The notes beneath the pieces are model-generated. The model made no database searches and was not told the origin of the DNA. It saw nothing but the letters and a program-made list of their open reading frames with translations. From Caproiciproducens sp. NJN-50 (GTDB lineage Bacteria > Bacillota > Clostridia > Oscillospirales > Acutalibacteraceae): 64,000 bases of DNA. The stretch lies in assembly GCF_004103755.1 (NCBI RefSeq), contig NZ_CP035283.1, positions 1,984,001 through 2,048,000 of the forward strand. Reading direction: 5' to 3'. Of this stretch, positions 7,434 to 15,844 are shown in pieces (position 1 is the first letter of the stretch; each line of letters begins with the position of its first letter). The position numbers were made by a program, and so were the translations under genes.

Positions 7434-9614
7434 CTACGGACGGCGCACCGTCAAAACTCCTTCTATTTTGGAAAGGCGGTCAATGATATTCCTGAGCTGG
7501 TCCAGCCCGTTGATGGTAATCGTGGCCGTGATGACCGCTCTGTCGTCCTTTAATTCACGCGAATTCAGCGAATGAATAAAGAGGTGCATATTGAACATCT
7601 GCTGCGTAATGTCCACAAGCAGGCCCGAACGGTCCTCCGCCGTGATCTCAAGCGTGCATTTGAACTCCTCCCGAACCTCTCCGGCCCAGTGTACGCGGAC
7701 CCACCGCTCCGGTTCCGCCGCTTCGGAAAGATCTTTCGGAACATTGGAGCAGCCCCGCTTGTGGATGGAAACGCCGAATCCCCTTGTGATGAAGCCGATG
7801 ATTTCATCGCCCGGCAGCGGATTGCAGCACCGGGAAATCTTAATCAGGCAGTTGTCCATTCCCTCCACGATAATGCCCGCGCTCGTCTTAATGACAGACC
7901 TCGGCGGTTTTTCCGGCGCGGGGGCGGGCGGCGCGGATAATTGACGTTCCTTCTGGGCCGCTTCCCGGAGCTTCGGAAGGATCTTCCACACCTGAACTCC
8001 GCCGTAGCCGATCGCGGCATAGACATCCTCCACCGTATGGCAGTTGTGCCGGGGGCCGAGCTTTTCCAGCACGTTTCTAAGTTCTTCCTCCGAAAGGAGG
8101 ATGTTGTTCCGTTTGATCTCCCGCTCGAGCTCCGATTTTCCCTCCGCGATATTCTCGTCCCGCTTTTCATGCTTGAACCAGGTCCGGATCTTGTTGCGCG
8201 CCTCGCTGGTCTGGACGATTTTCAGCCAGTCGCGGCTGGGTCCGCGCGCTTCCTTGCTGGTGAGGACCTCGACGATCTCCCCCGTCTTGACCCGGTAATC
8301 GAGCGGCACGATCCTTTTGTCCACCTTCGCGCCCGTCATCCGGTTCCCGACGGCACTGTGGATCGCGTAGGCAAAATCGATCACGGTCGCTCCGGCCGGA
8401 AGGCTGATCACGTCGCCGCGCGGCGTAAAGACAAACACCTCCTCCGGCACAAGGTCGGATTTGATCATGCGGACCAGGTCCGTCGCGTCCTCGCTGTCCT
8501 TTTCGTTGTCCAGCATCTGGCGGATCCAGGAAAGGCGCTTTTCGAACTGGTCCTGCCCTTTCGCGGACAGGCCGAGCTTGTATTTCCAGTGGGCCGCGAT
8601 GCCGTATTCCGCCGTGTGGTGCATTTCCCACGTGCGGATCTGCACCTCGAACGGAATCCCCTCGGTGCCGATCACGGTCGTGTGAAGCGACTGGTACATA
8701 TTGGGCTTCGGGGTGGAGATATAGTCCTTGAAGCGGTTCGGGATCGGGCGGAACATATCGTGAATGATTCCCAGCACATTATAACAGTCGTTCACCGTGT
8801 CGACGATCACTCGCACGGCGTAGATGTCGTAAATCTCATCCATGGTCTTGCCCTGGACGAACATCTTGCGGTAGATACCGTTGATGCTCTTGACACGTCC
8901 CTCCAGGTACACGTTGGGAATGATGGTTGAAACGCGTTCGAAAATCTTTTTCTTGGTCGACTCGATGAATTTGGTCCGTTCGCCGGAACGAAGCTCCAGC
9001 CCGCTTTCGATTTCCTCATAGGCCGTGGAGTCCAGGATGCGGAGGGACAGGTCCTCCAGTTCCTCCTTCACGGCCCGGATGCCGAGACGGTGCGCGATCG
9101 GCGCGTAGACCTCCATGTTTTCCAGCGCTTTGTCACGCTGCTTCTGCGGCGACCAGAATTCGCTGGTGCGCATGTTGTGCAGGCGGTCGGCCAGCTTGAC
9201 GATGATCACGCGGATATCCTCGCTCATCGCGATCAGCATCTTGCGCAGGTTTTCCGCCTGCTGTACCTCGCGGGAGGAGTACGGGATGCGTCCCAGCTTT
9301 GTCACGCCGTCCGTCAGCCCGGCGATTTCAGCCCCAAATTCTTTTTTGATCTGATCAAGGCTGATGGGAGTATCCTCCACAACGTCGTGAAGGAGGCCCG
9401 CCGCGACCGATTCCGTATCCATGCCGAGCTCAACGAGGATGCAGGCCACCGCGACCGGATGAGAAATATAGGGCGAGCCGGAAAGGCGCTTCTGATCGTG
9501 ATGGGAACTTTCCGCGAGCCGGTAGGCGCGCGTGATGATATCCAGGTTGTAATCGCGCTCGCTTGCCCGGATCAGGGACAGAAGATCATCAAAGGTCTTC
9601 AGCGGCCACGCCAT
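7434..9614 (-). CDS. relA: Bifunctional (p)ppGpp synthetase/hydrolase
   Basis: A 726-residue long RelA/SpoT homologue. The HD hydrolase domain has SHPVAVA near residue 51 and HDVVEDT near 76, so hydrolase activity looks intact. The synthetase domain has KLADRLHNMRT and the region RVIVDTVNDCYNVLGIIH. The TGS domain starts with VFVFTPRGDVISLPAG near 390. An RIS/zinc-finger-like helical part with CCNPLPGDEIIGFITRG and a C-terminal ACT domain follow. It makes and degrades the stringent alarmone in response to uncharged tRNA. The ATG at 9614 has GGCGGGTGAG upstream inside recJ; the genes overlap by 26 bases. In many Firmicutes apt lies between recJ and relA; it is absent here. Confidence 0.95.
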   Translation of the reverse strand: MAWPLKTFDDLLSLIRASERDYNLDIITRAYRLAESSHHDQKRLSGSPYISHPVAVACILVELGMDTESVAAGLLHDVVEDTPISLDQIKKEFGAEIAGLTDGVTKLGRIPYSSREVQQAENLRKMLIAMSEDIRVIIVKLADRLHNMRTSEFWSPQKQRDKALENMEVYAPIAHRLGIRAVKEELEDLSLRILDSTAYEEIESGLELRSGERTKFIESTKKKIFERVSTIIPNVYLEGRVKSINGIYRKMFVQGKTMDEIYDIYAVRVIVDTVNDCYNVLGIIHDMFRPIPNRFKDYISTPKPNMYQSLHTTVIGTEGIPFEVQIRTWEMHHTAEYGIAAHWKYKLGLSAKGQDQFEKRLSWIRQMLDNEKDSEDATDLVRMIKSDLVPEEVFVFTPRGDVISLPAGATVIDFAYAIHSAVGNRMTGAKVDKRIVPLDYRVKTGEIVEVLTSKEARGPSRDWLKIVQTSEARNKIRTWFKHEKRDENIAEGKSELEREIKRNNILLSEEELRNVLEKLGPRHNCHTVEDVYAAIGYGGVQVWKILPKLREAAQKERQLSAPPAPAPEKPPRSVIKTSAGIIVEGMDNCLIKISRCCNPLPGDEIIGFITRGFGVSIHKRGCSNVPKDLSEAAEPERWVRVHWAGEVREEFKCTLEITAEDRSGLLVDITQQMFNMHLFIHSLNSRELKDDRAVITATITINGLDQLRNIIDRLSKIEGVLTVRRP

Positions 9615-11688
9615 TTTTCTCACCCGCCTTTTCAAATTGTTCCAGGGTACGCATGATTTTGGAATCCATCAGATTGATTTTTCCCTTTTGCGGAACAAGC
9701 TCCACCTGATATGTATCGTCCGATTTTTCCAGCCGGATCAGTCCCCGCTCTTCAAAAACATCCATCGCGATCAGAAGCTTTTCCATTCCCGGCGCGGGCT
9801 CCGGGACCCTCGGCAAAAGGTTCTCGGGCGCTCCGCAGTACCCGCTTCCGTCCCTCAGCGTCCGATAGATCCCGGCGAATTCCGCACGACCGGGTTTCAA
9901 CCGGCCGGCTTCCTGCGCGGAAAGCGGTTCTCCCCTGTGAAATCGGTCGTAAAGCGCCCTTGCCTGAATGATCCCGTCCTGATCCATCCCGGAAAACTTT
10001 ATGTCCCGTATGACAATGGACAGAAGATTTCTGCCCCCGTATTCCCGCTCCTGAAGCGTCACGGCAAGATCGACCCGGTCGCCCGGGCGGTAACAGAACT
10101 CCTCAAGCGTTGTGCGGAACTTCATGCAGCGCACCGTGCAGCCGTCCCCGGACACGCTGACGCGCAGATGCTTGCCGCCCCCAACCGGCGTGATGCCGGC
10201 AATCGTCATATCCGCCAATCCGAAGACCGGCTCCGGGTTTCCCGTCCCGAACGGTTCCAGGAACCGCATGGCCCTGGTGATTTCAAGAGACAGTTCCCTC
10301 GGCTTGATCAGACAGTCGATCGAAAGCGCGGGTGCCGGCATGGGCCGCCCGGTTTGCGCCGCATAGGCGTTGATCCGCGCCCGGAATTCATCGATCCGAT
10401 CCGACGGCAGGGAGAGGCCGGCCGCCATCGGATGGCCTCCGAAACGGGTCAGAAGGTCGCGGCAGGAATCAACCGCGTCGAACAGGGAAAAGCCTTCCAC
10501 GCTTCTTCCGGAGCCGCGTGCCTCTTCCCCCGTGCGCGAAATGACGATGCACGGCTTTCCAAACCGGTCGACGATCCGCGCGGCGACGATCCCGATCACG
10601 CCGTGATGCCAGTCCTCCCCGTCGACGACCAAAACGCGGTCGTATAAAAGGGATGGATTTGCCCGGAAGCGTTCCTTCGCCTTTTCCAGAATTTCATTTT
10701 CCACGCTGCGGCGGTATTCGTTGTCTTCGCAGATTTTTCCCGCAAGGAATCCCGCTTCCTCCGGGGACTCCGAAATCAAAAGCCGCACCGCCTGATCCGG
10801 AGATTCCATGCGCCCCGCGGCGTTGATGCGGGGGACCAGAAGAAAGGCAACCTGCTCCGCCGAAATCTCCCTGTTTTCCATTCCGATCTGCTCCAGCAGC
10901 GCCCGCAGACCGGGACGGTCCGTCCTCGGCAGATATCGAAGGCCCGCCGAAACCAGCGCCCTGTTCTCTCCTGTCAGCGGGACAATGTCCCCGATCGTTC
11001 CGATCGCCGCGAGGTCCCCGTAGTTTTCCAGCAGAGCGTCCACGTCGCATTCCGGACCCTCCATCGCCTGGATCAGCTTGAAAGCGACCCCGACGCCGGC
11101 GAATCCGTCGTACGGCGCTCCGCTGTCCTTCCGGAAGGGATCGACCACGGCACGGGCAGGAGGCAGGGTTTCCCGCGGGTGGTGATGGTCCGTGACGACC
11201 GTATCCATTCCCAGGCTGTTCGCGTAGGCGATTTCATCCACGCTGGAAATTCCGTTGTCCACCGTGACGATCAGACCGACACCCTGCTCCCGCAGCGTAT
11301 CGACCGCCCCGAGGTTCAGGCCGTATCCCTCCCCTTCCCGCTCCGGAATATAATAGATCACGTTTCCGCCGCAGGATTCCAGATAAGAATACAGCATCGC
11401 CGTCGCGGTGACGCCGTCCGCGTCATAGTCGCCGTAAACCGCGATTTTCTCAAATCCGTCCAGAGCGCGGTTGACCCTCTCCACCGCCGGCTCCATGTCC
11501 GGAAGCAGAAACGGGTCGGAAAAAGGCGGCGCAGAAGGTTCCTCGAACACATCTTCCAGCCCGCGCGCAGCCAGGATCGCGGCAATGGAACGCGGCAGCT
11601 TCAATTCATCTGCAATTTGGGAAGCGGCGGATTCGTCATAACGACGAATCCGCCATTTTTTCACACTCAAACACCACACCTGCCCCAT
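9589..11688 (-). CDS. recJ: Single-stranded-DNA-specific exonuclease RecJ
   Basis: 699 residues with the DHH phosphoesterase motifs: VYGDYDADGVTA near residue 85, VTVDNGISS, VTDHHHPRE near 165 and the DHHA1 motif FGGHPMAAGLSL. An OB-fold follows around residues 470-570, then a further C-terminal domain as in Firmicute RecJ. It degrades single-stranded DNA 5' to 3' in recombination and mismatch repair. The start is uncertain: the ATG at 11688 has no clear SD, while a TTG at 11670 or GTG at 11664 would lose only a few residues. It is coupled to relA. Confidence 0.94.
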   Translation of the reverse strand: MGQVWCLSVKKWRIRRYDESAASQIADELKLPRSIAAILAARGLEDVFEEPSAPPFSDPFLLPDMEPAVERVNRALDGFEKIAVYGDYDADGVTATAMLYSYLESCGGNVIYYIPEREGEGYGLNLGAVDTLREQGVGLIVTVDNGISSVDEIAYANSLGMDTVVTDHHHPRETLPPARAVVDPFRKDSGAPYDGFAGVGVAFKLIQAMEGPECDVDALLENYGDLAAIGTIGDIVPLTGENRALVSAGLRYLPRTDRPGLRALLEQIGMENREISAEQVAFLLVPRINAAGRMESPDQAVRLLISESPEEAGFLAGKICEDNEYRRSVENEILEKAKERFRANPSLLYDRVLVVDGEDWHHGVIGIVAARIVDRFGKPCIVISRTGEEARGSGRSVEGFSLFDAVDSCRDLLTRFGGHPMAAGLSLPSDRIDEFRARINAYAAQTGRPMPAPALSIDCLIKPRELSLEITRAMRFLEPFGTGNPEPVFGLADMTIAGITPVGGGKHLRVSVSGDGCTVRCMKFRTTLEEFCYRPGDRVDLAVTLQEREYGGRNLLSIVIRDIKFSGMDQDGIIQARALYDRFHRGEPLSAQEAGRLKPGRAEFAGIYRTLRDGSGYCGAPENLLPRVPEPAPGMEKLLIAMDVFEERGLIRLEKSDDTYQVELVPQKGKINLMDSKIMRTLEQFEKAGEKNGVAAEDL

Positions 11689-11771
11689 ATCTGATTATTT
11701 TAGCATTCCGCAGGCATTTATTCAACTTTTTCTTTCATGCCGGGCACATGCGGCTGAAAAGCCGTATAGAA

Positions 11772-11802
11772 AAAGAGGGCGGACCGGTTGGTCCGTCCCC
11801 TT
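11772..11802 (-). terminator. Intrinsic terminator after the coat-like gene pair
   Basis: A hairpin with arms around GGCGGACC and GGTCCGTCC and loop GGTT. It is followed on the minus strand by CTCTTTTTC. It lies 14 bases past the stop of the CotF-like gene and closes that two-gene unit ahead of recJ. Confidence 0.8.
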
Positions 11803-11815
11803 GAAATAAACTTTG

Positions 11816-12148
11816 TCAGCCCTGAGCGCCGGGATTCTCGTTCTGATATTTCTGCTTGGCCTGCTGGATTTTCTGCTGTTGGGCGTCGGGAATGTTATAC
11901 CAGCCGCGCTGCTTCATGGTATCAAAAACATCGGATTGAATCTGATGCTCCTCATTCAGGATTTTCATAAACTCATCCCGGACATTCTGCGTGACGCACT
12001 CGTTTGAATAGGTGTTGTAGGTGTCCGTCATATATTTCTGCGATGCGAGCGCGTCATCCATAATCTCCCGTTCCGGCATCGAAGCGGTAGGCTGCGTGCC
12101 GCTGATCTGCTGATTCTGATTTTGATTCTGATTTAAATTTAAATTCAT
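11816..12148 (-). CDS. CotF-like spore coat protein
   Basis: 110 residues. After an Asn/Gln-rich N-terminal tail of about 20 residues it has the Coat_F-type core EREIMDDALASQKYMTDTYN followed by the family's Asn-Glu-Cys turn and a helix ending in EEHQIQSDVFDTMKQRGWYN. Coat_F proteins are small helical proteins of the spore coat or related spore layers. The SD (AAAGGAGGAGG region) precedes the ATG at 12148. It lies 18 bases after a smaller coat-like gene, and both share a possible SigG-type promoter. Repeated Asn-Gln codons at the start are unusual compared with the neighbours. Confidence 0.82.
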   Translation of the reverse strand: MNLNLNQNQNQNQQISGTQPTASMPEREIMDDALASQKYMTDTYNTYSNECVTQNVRDEFMKILNEEHQIQSDVFDTMKQRGWYNIPDAQQQKIQQAKQKYQNENPGAQG

Positions 12149-12166
12149 TCCTGTTTTCCTCCTCCT

Positions 12167-12349
12167 TTAGCAGTTTAAGAATCCCATGAGTGTGTCGTAA
12201 TGGCACTGGTGCTTTTGCGCAATGGAACTGCATTTCTGCTTGAGCTCCTGGTCGTTGCACATCTGTGAATACGCATTGTATTTGGTGATCAGAACGCGCT
12301 CGTGGGCAAGCTGATCTTCAATCGCCGAAAGCTCTTTCTCGGATATCAT
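12167..12349 (-). CDS. Small coat-like helical protein
   Basis: 60 residues, all predicted helical, with ISEKELSAIEDQLAHERVLI followed by KYNAYSQMCNDQELKQKC and a C-terminal GFLNC. The pattern resembles the Coat_F/ferritin-like half domain found in paired small coat genes of Clostridia. The ATG at 12349 was preferred to a GTG at 12358 because AAGGAG lies exactly 8 bases upstream of the ATG. It contains four cysteines in a short chain, which could cross-link. It forms a two-gene unit with the CotF-like gene downstream. Confidence 0.75.
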   Translation of the reverse strand: MISEKELSAIEDQLAHERVLITKYNAYSQMCNDQELKQKCSSIAQKHQCHYDTLMGFLNC

Positions 12350-12382
12350 TGAAAACACTCCTTTATAAAAAATTTGTGTTTT

Positions 12383-12411
12383 TAGTATCCGATGGAATGA
12401 AATAAATATAC
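12383..12411 (-). promoter_or_regulatory. Possible SigG-type promoter of the coat-like genes
   Basis: On the minus strand GTATA at 12407-12411 is followed after 17 bases by GATACTA at 12383-12389. This resembles the forespore SigF/SigG consensus (GNATA, 17-18 bases, CATWMTA) with one mismatch in the -10 element. It lies 34 bases upstream of the first coat-like ATG, consistent with sporulation-time expression. The match is by eye only. Confidence 0.4.
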
Positions 12412-12435
12412 GCTTTTGTTTGCAAATCAGGCGGT

Positions 12436-12807
12436 CTATGTAGCCTGCCGCACCTGCTCCTGTTCGTTCAGGCCGAAGCTGATAGACAGGGCCTGATCCA
12501 CCATCGACATCGCCGTATTGTCGAGCCGTCCCATGCGTTCCTTCAGTCTGTGCTTGTCAATCGTGCGCACCTGCTCCAGCAGAACGATCGAATCCTTTGC
12601 AAGCCCTGTTGTGCTGGCATTCAGCATAATGTGCGTCGGAAGATTTGCCTTTGAACGCTGGCTGGTGATCGCGGCGGCGATCACGGTTGGGCTGAACCTG
12701 TTTCCAATATTGTTCTGTATGATCAGAACCGGCCGCACTCCGCCCTGCTCGGACCCGACCACCGGGCTGAGGTCGGCATAATAAATATCTCCTCTTCGAA
12801 TGTTCAT
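12436..12807 (-). CDS. MazF/EndoA-type mRNA interferase
   Basis: 123 residues of the PemK/MazF toxin fold. Recognisable parts are MNIRRGDIYYADLSPVVGSE, the RPVLIIQN strand, the conserved TSQ in AAITSQRSK, and SIVLLEQVRTIDKHRL. These match Bacillus EndoA (NdoA), a UACAU-cutting ribosome-independent endoribonuclease. A GGAG precedes the ATG at 12807. In Bacillus the antitoxin EndoAI lies immediately upstream; here the 292 bases upstream contain no antitoxin-like reading frame, only a promoter-like region and a strong hairpin. Either the antitoxin is encoded elsewhere or control is different. Confidence 0.9.
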   Translation of the reverse strand: MNIRRGDIYYADLSPVVGSEQGGVRPVLIIQNNIGNRFSPTVIAAAITSQRSKANLPTHIMLNASTTGLAKDSIVLLEQVRTIDKHRLKERMGRLDNTAMSMVDQALSISFGLNEQEQVRQAT

Positions 12808-12901
12808 TTTTCACACTCCGAATAAATCATATAACATAATTTGGCTTCGCGAATAGTATTGACATTCCAATAAGGATTTATTCGCTTTGAGGAACCTGTT
12901 A

Positions 12902-13012
12902 TATAATATTATTGGATGGGAGCGGTTGACAGTAAATTTATGGGTTTCCAGATATGTTCAGGCCTCTGAAGCAATGGAACAAGCGGTTCCCGACCGCACC
13001 CGGGCGAATACA
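12902..13012 (+). other. Intergenic stretch with TATAAT box, possible short transcript
   Basis: Between the MazF gene and the lipoprotein gene is a stretch without a credible reading frame. TATAAT at 12902-12907 could act as a plus-strand -10 box, though the matching -35 region is poor. A transcript from about 12914 would run some 100 bases into the perfect hairpin at 13013-13066. I see no match to a known small RNA, so this is only a candidate. Confidence 0.25.
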
Positions 13013-13066
13013 AGCCAATCAAAAAGGCCGGCCCGCGGTTCTGCGGGCCGGCCTTTTTGATTGGCT
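13013..13066. terminator. Bidirectional terminator with a perfect 24-bp stem
   Basis: The 24 bases 13013-13036 are the exact reverse complement of 13043-13066, with a six-base loop GGTTCT. The GC-rich core is GGCCGGCCCGC, with five A on one side and five T on the other, so it can terminate in either direction. It lies 34 bases past the lipoprotein gene stop on the minus strand. Confidence 0.85.
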
Positions 13067-13099
13067 AACTGTGGATTTTTTAAAAATTCATTCAAAAAT

Positions 13100-13639
13100 C
13101 TAATCCGGAACAGGATCCAGATTGAGCTCGGCGCTGATCGTTTTTTGGGCGTAATCGTAAAATTCCGCTTTCACATCGCATTCCGGCACGTTCAGCGTCA
13201 GGATCTTCCCTGTTTCCGGATCGGCGGTCAGCGTATAATCGTACCCCGCGTTCCCGGAAAATTCATTGTCGTGCGTGGGAGTCAGGGAATCCGTTTTTTC
13301 CGCCTGATCGAGTGTATTCACCAATACGGAGGCGAAAGAATCCTGTGGAAGGATGCAGTTTTCCCCGGAGGCGGCCAGTCCCTGGTACAGCGCGGTAAAG
13401 CCGTTGCCGCTCCAGCTCCAGGACAGACCCGCGGGCCCTCCTGAAAGGATTTCCAGCCCCGCGTCCTCCGGTCCGGCGCGCTGAAAAGAGCAGGTGACGC
13501 TGCCGCCCGGATAATGGATCTCCGCTTTGCAGTCGAACTGAAAGTCAAGGTCCCCGGCTTCCATTCTGGGGCTCGCACAGCCGCTCAGCAGCAGGCACAG
13601 CGCCGCAGCCGCGGCAATCACAGACCGGCGCACCGGCAT
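13100..13639 (-). CDS. Putative lipoprotein of unknown function
   Basis: 179 residues with a lipoprotein signal peptide: positively charged start, hydrophobic run and lipobox LLSGC with the modified Cys at about residue 21. The mature part is mostly beta-rich and has no family I recognise. It has the phrases DLDFQFDCKAEIHYPGG and GYDYTLTADPETGKILTLN, which recall small Firmicute lipoproteins that measure or bind wall components. It is 24 bases downstream of the AcpS-NnrD fusion and ends at the strong terminator at 13013-13066. Function is not predictable. Confidence 0.72.
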   Translation of the reverse strand: MPVRRSVIAAAAALCLLLSGCASPRMEAGDLDFQFDCKAEIHYPGGSVTCSFQRAGPEDAGLEILSGGPAGLSWSWSGNGFTALYQGLAASGENCILPQDSFASVLVNTLDQAEKTDSLTPTHDNEFSGNAGYDYTLTADPETGKILTLNVPECDVKAEFYDYAQKTISAELNLDPVPD

Positions 13640-13663
13640 TCCCCCGTTCGGGCGGCGTACACG

Positions 13664-14926
13664 CTACCGCCCCAATTTCAAAAACAGCTCCGGCAGTTTC
13701 CCGATCAGATCGGTGGGCAGCATGGCGCTCTGCGACAGCGACTCCGCACATCGGTCCCCGGCAAGGCCGTGCAAATACACCGCCCCGGCCGCCGCGCTGA
13801 AGGGTTCGATCCCCTGCGCGGCAAAGGACGCGATCATCCCCGCCAGCACGTCGCCGCTTCCGCCCTTCGCCATGCCCGGATTCCCGGTCGTATTCCGGTA
13901 CAGCCGGCCCTCCGGTGAGGCAACCAGCGTTCCGGCTCCCTTCAGGACCAGGATCACCCCGTATTCCCGTGAAAACGAGCGGGCGCATTCCTCCCGGTTT
14001 TCCTGGACCCCCCTCACCGTCGTCTTCAAAAGGCGGGCCATCTCGCCGGGATGCGGCGTCAGAATGAGCGGGGCGCGGGCTGTTTTCAGTTCATCTATAT
14101 GCTCCGACACCAGATTTATGCCATCCGCGTCCAGGACAAGCGGAACCCGCGTTTCCCTGAGCAAAAGGGAAACGGCGCCGCGCGCAAACGGACTTTTTCC
14201 CAGTCCGCAGCCGGCAAGACACGCGCTCGCCCGCGAGAGCGCCGAACGGATCTCCTGCGGGGTCCGGTCCGCCATGCCGCCCTCCGAAGAAATTTCGAGC
14301 AGGGTAAATACCGCCTCCGGCGCAAGGGCGGCGACGATCGGATAAATCGTCCGCGGGAGAGCGGTCTCCACGATCCCCGCGCCGCAGCGGAGGGCCGAAA
14401 GCGTGCTCATGGCGGCGGCGCCCGCCATGCCATCGCTGCCGCAGACGCACAGAAGGCGGCCGTAATTCCCCTTGTTGCTTTCCGGATCACGGGGCCTGAG
14501 CATGTCCCGCAGGATTTTTTCCCCTTCAGGCAGTTCCTTCGGCAACGCCTGCTCCACCGGAAGCGCTTCCTCCCCCCATCCGACGACGGTCGCGGCGGCG
14601 GATGTTGCGGTGTGCGTCACACTGACGGAAAAACGTGTTTTCCCCGCAAGTTCCGCCGCTTTTCCGGAAAGGCGAAGCTCCGGCCCGCCGTTCGGCGCGC
14701 GCAGAAGCTCCGCCTCCCGCAGGCGGAAACCTCCAAGGCCCGTCCCGACCGCTTTGGAAAAGGCCTCTTTCGCGCAGAAACTGGCCGCTACGCTCTGCAC
14801 GGGAAAGCCGCGCCGGGAAAGCTGTTCATATTCTGTTTTCCCCAAAATCCGGGCACAGAACAACGGGTTCCGCATGGATTTTTCAATTCTGGCGATCTCC
14901 ACCAGATCAGTACCGACCAAAAGCAT
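13664..14926 (-). CDS. Fused holo-ACP synthase (AcpS) and NAD(P)HX dehydratase (NnrD)
   Basis: 420 residues in one uninterrupted frame. Residues 1-120 are holo-ACP synthase: VGTDLVEIARIE and FCAKEAFSKAVGTGL with the metal-binding Asp and Glu, and FSVSVTHTATSAAA. From about 150 to the end is the ribokinase-like NnrD (CARKD/YjeF C-terminal) fold, with GRLLCVCGSDGMAGAAAMS, LTPHPGEMARLL and the catalytic NPGMAKGGSGDVLAGMIA. The first part attaches phosphopantetheine to acyl carrier protein; the second repairs hydrated NAD(P)H using ADP. The NnrE epimerase that is usually fused to NnrD is missing. The gene overlaps the preceding one by 20 bases. Confidence 0.92.
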   Translation of the reverse strand: MLLVGTDLVEIARIEKSMRNPLFCARILGKTEYEQLSRRGFPVQSVAASFCAKEAFSKAVGTGLGGFRLREAELLRAPNGGPELRLSGKAAELAGKTRFSVSVTHTATSAAATVVGWGEEALPVEQALPKELPEGEKILRDMLRPRDPESNKGNYGRLLCVCGSDGMAGAAAMSTLSALRCGAGIVETALPRTIYPIVAALAPEAVFTLLEISSEGGMADRTPQEIRSALSRASACLAGCGLGKSPFARGAVSLLLRETRVPLVLDADGINLVSEHIDELKTARAPLILTPHPGEMARLLKTTVRGVQENREECARSFSREYGVILVLKGAGTLVASPEGRLYRNTTGNPGMAKGGSGDVLAGMIASFAAQGIEPFSAAAGAVYLHGLAGDRCAESLSQSAMLPTDLIGKLPELFLKLGR

Positions 14927-15419
14927 CCTTTGCCACCTGCCTTTGCAAAAACGGCCGGATCGAGTTCAGTATCTTTTCGTTCGGGCTGAAAACGATCAGC
15001 ACGTTCCCCCTTTCGAAATGGTGTGCGCAGAGATACCACGCGTCCGTCCCTTTTTCCGTTTCGGACGAAAAGATCCGCGCGTCGAAGTTTTTCGAGCGAA
15101 GCTTCTGAGGGTCATATTTTCCCATTTTCTCCACCGTGCGGGCATCGACGGAAATCATCCGTCTTCGTTTCCGCTTGGCAATAATCCTGTCGATCGTGAG
15201 ATCGCCGTTGGTCACACTGTACTCAAATTCCAGATTCCGCGAAGTAATCAGGAGATAAGCGCCGCAGCAGACGGCGGCAAGGACAAAAATCGCCAGAGAC
15301 GGGAGAAAAAGTATGGAAAGAAAAACCACCAGCGCCCCAATCAGCACAATCCCCGTGAAAAACAGATAATCCCGCGGGCCTGATTTCTTTTTAACCAGCT
15401 GTTCAATAAAAATGTCCAC
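14907..15419 (-). CDS. Small membrane protein with cytoplasmic C-terminal domain
   Basis: 170 residues. Residues 15-55 hold two hydrophobic segments in close succession. The remainder is a soluble domain with EFEYSVTNGDLTIDRIIAKR and a run of basic residues. It matches a family common in Oscillospirales that I know only as uncharacterised. The GTG at 15419 was chosen because GGAGGGGGAG lies just upstream; an ATG reading from 15458 has no SD. It overlaps acpS-nnrD and probably starts that operon. Function unknown. Confidence 0.72.
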   Translation of the reverse strand: MDIFIEQLVKKKSGPRDYLFFTGIVLIGALVVFLSILFLPSLAIFVLAAVCCGAYLLITSRNLEFEYSVTNGDLTIDRIIAKRKRRRMISVDARTVEKMGKYDPQKLRSKNFDARIFSSETEKGTDAWYLCAHHFERGNVLIVFSPNEKILNSIRPFLQRQVAKDAFGRY

Positions 15420-15538
15420 GGATCTCCCCCTCCAGAGCATTTTTTTATATTTTAACACATGCTGGAATCGAATACAATTTTCAGCCTTGTTTTTTAAGCG
15501 CCGGTCCCGCCCGTTCCGCGGACAAATGGATATTTCCC

Positions 15539-15567
15539 TTGCATTTGGATATGATCCGTGTTATATT
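15539..15567 (+). promoter_or_regulatory. Promoter of the pheST operon
   Basis: TTGCAT at 15539-15544 and TATATT at 15562-15567 are separated by 17 bases. The expected start of transcription, about 15574, coincides with the beginning of the T-box leader. Confidence 0.6.
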
Positions 15568-15574
15568 GTATTTT

Positions 15575-15815
15575 GTAAAAATCAAAAACGCAATGAAAAA
15601 GGAAGTAACCTTTCTTCATTCCGATCAGAGAAAATGCGTCATCGGCTGGAAGCGCATTTGCGGAATAGAGCGGCGAAGTTCCCTTTGGAGCGGTGCGGCT
15701 GAACCGAACGCAGTAGGCCGTGACGGGCGGCGCCGTTAAAGTCCTTTAAAGTTACAATTAGGGTGGTACCACGGAGCTTTCGCCTTCGTCCCTTGCGGGA
15801 GGAAGGCGTTTTTAT
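15575..15815 (+). promoter_or_regulatory. T-box riboswitch, probable Phe (UUC) specifier
   Basis: The T-box sequence AGGGTGGTACCACGG is at 15760-15774. It is followed by the terminator CGCCTTC...GAAGGCG with a T-run ending near 15814. An AGAGA-like bulge sequence lies near 15627 in Stem I. On the 3' side of Stem I the triplet TTC at 15679-15681, in the context GAAGTTCCC, is the likely specifier. Uncharged tRNA-Phe would pair with it and stabilise the antiterminator, raising pheST expression. The T-box and terminator are certain; the exact specifier is inferred from the downstream genes. Confidence 0.9.
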
Positions 15816-15844
15816 TTTGCATTGAAGCAGAAAGGATGACCCAT

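Noticed and set aside
12914..13012. Possible SRP or 6S RNA
   Set aside because: The stretch contains TTCAGG and GGAACAAGC but lacks the conserved SRP loop sequence, and no 6S-like central bubble could be drawn.
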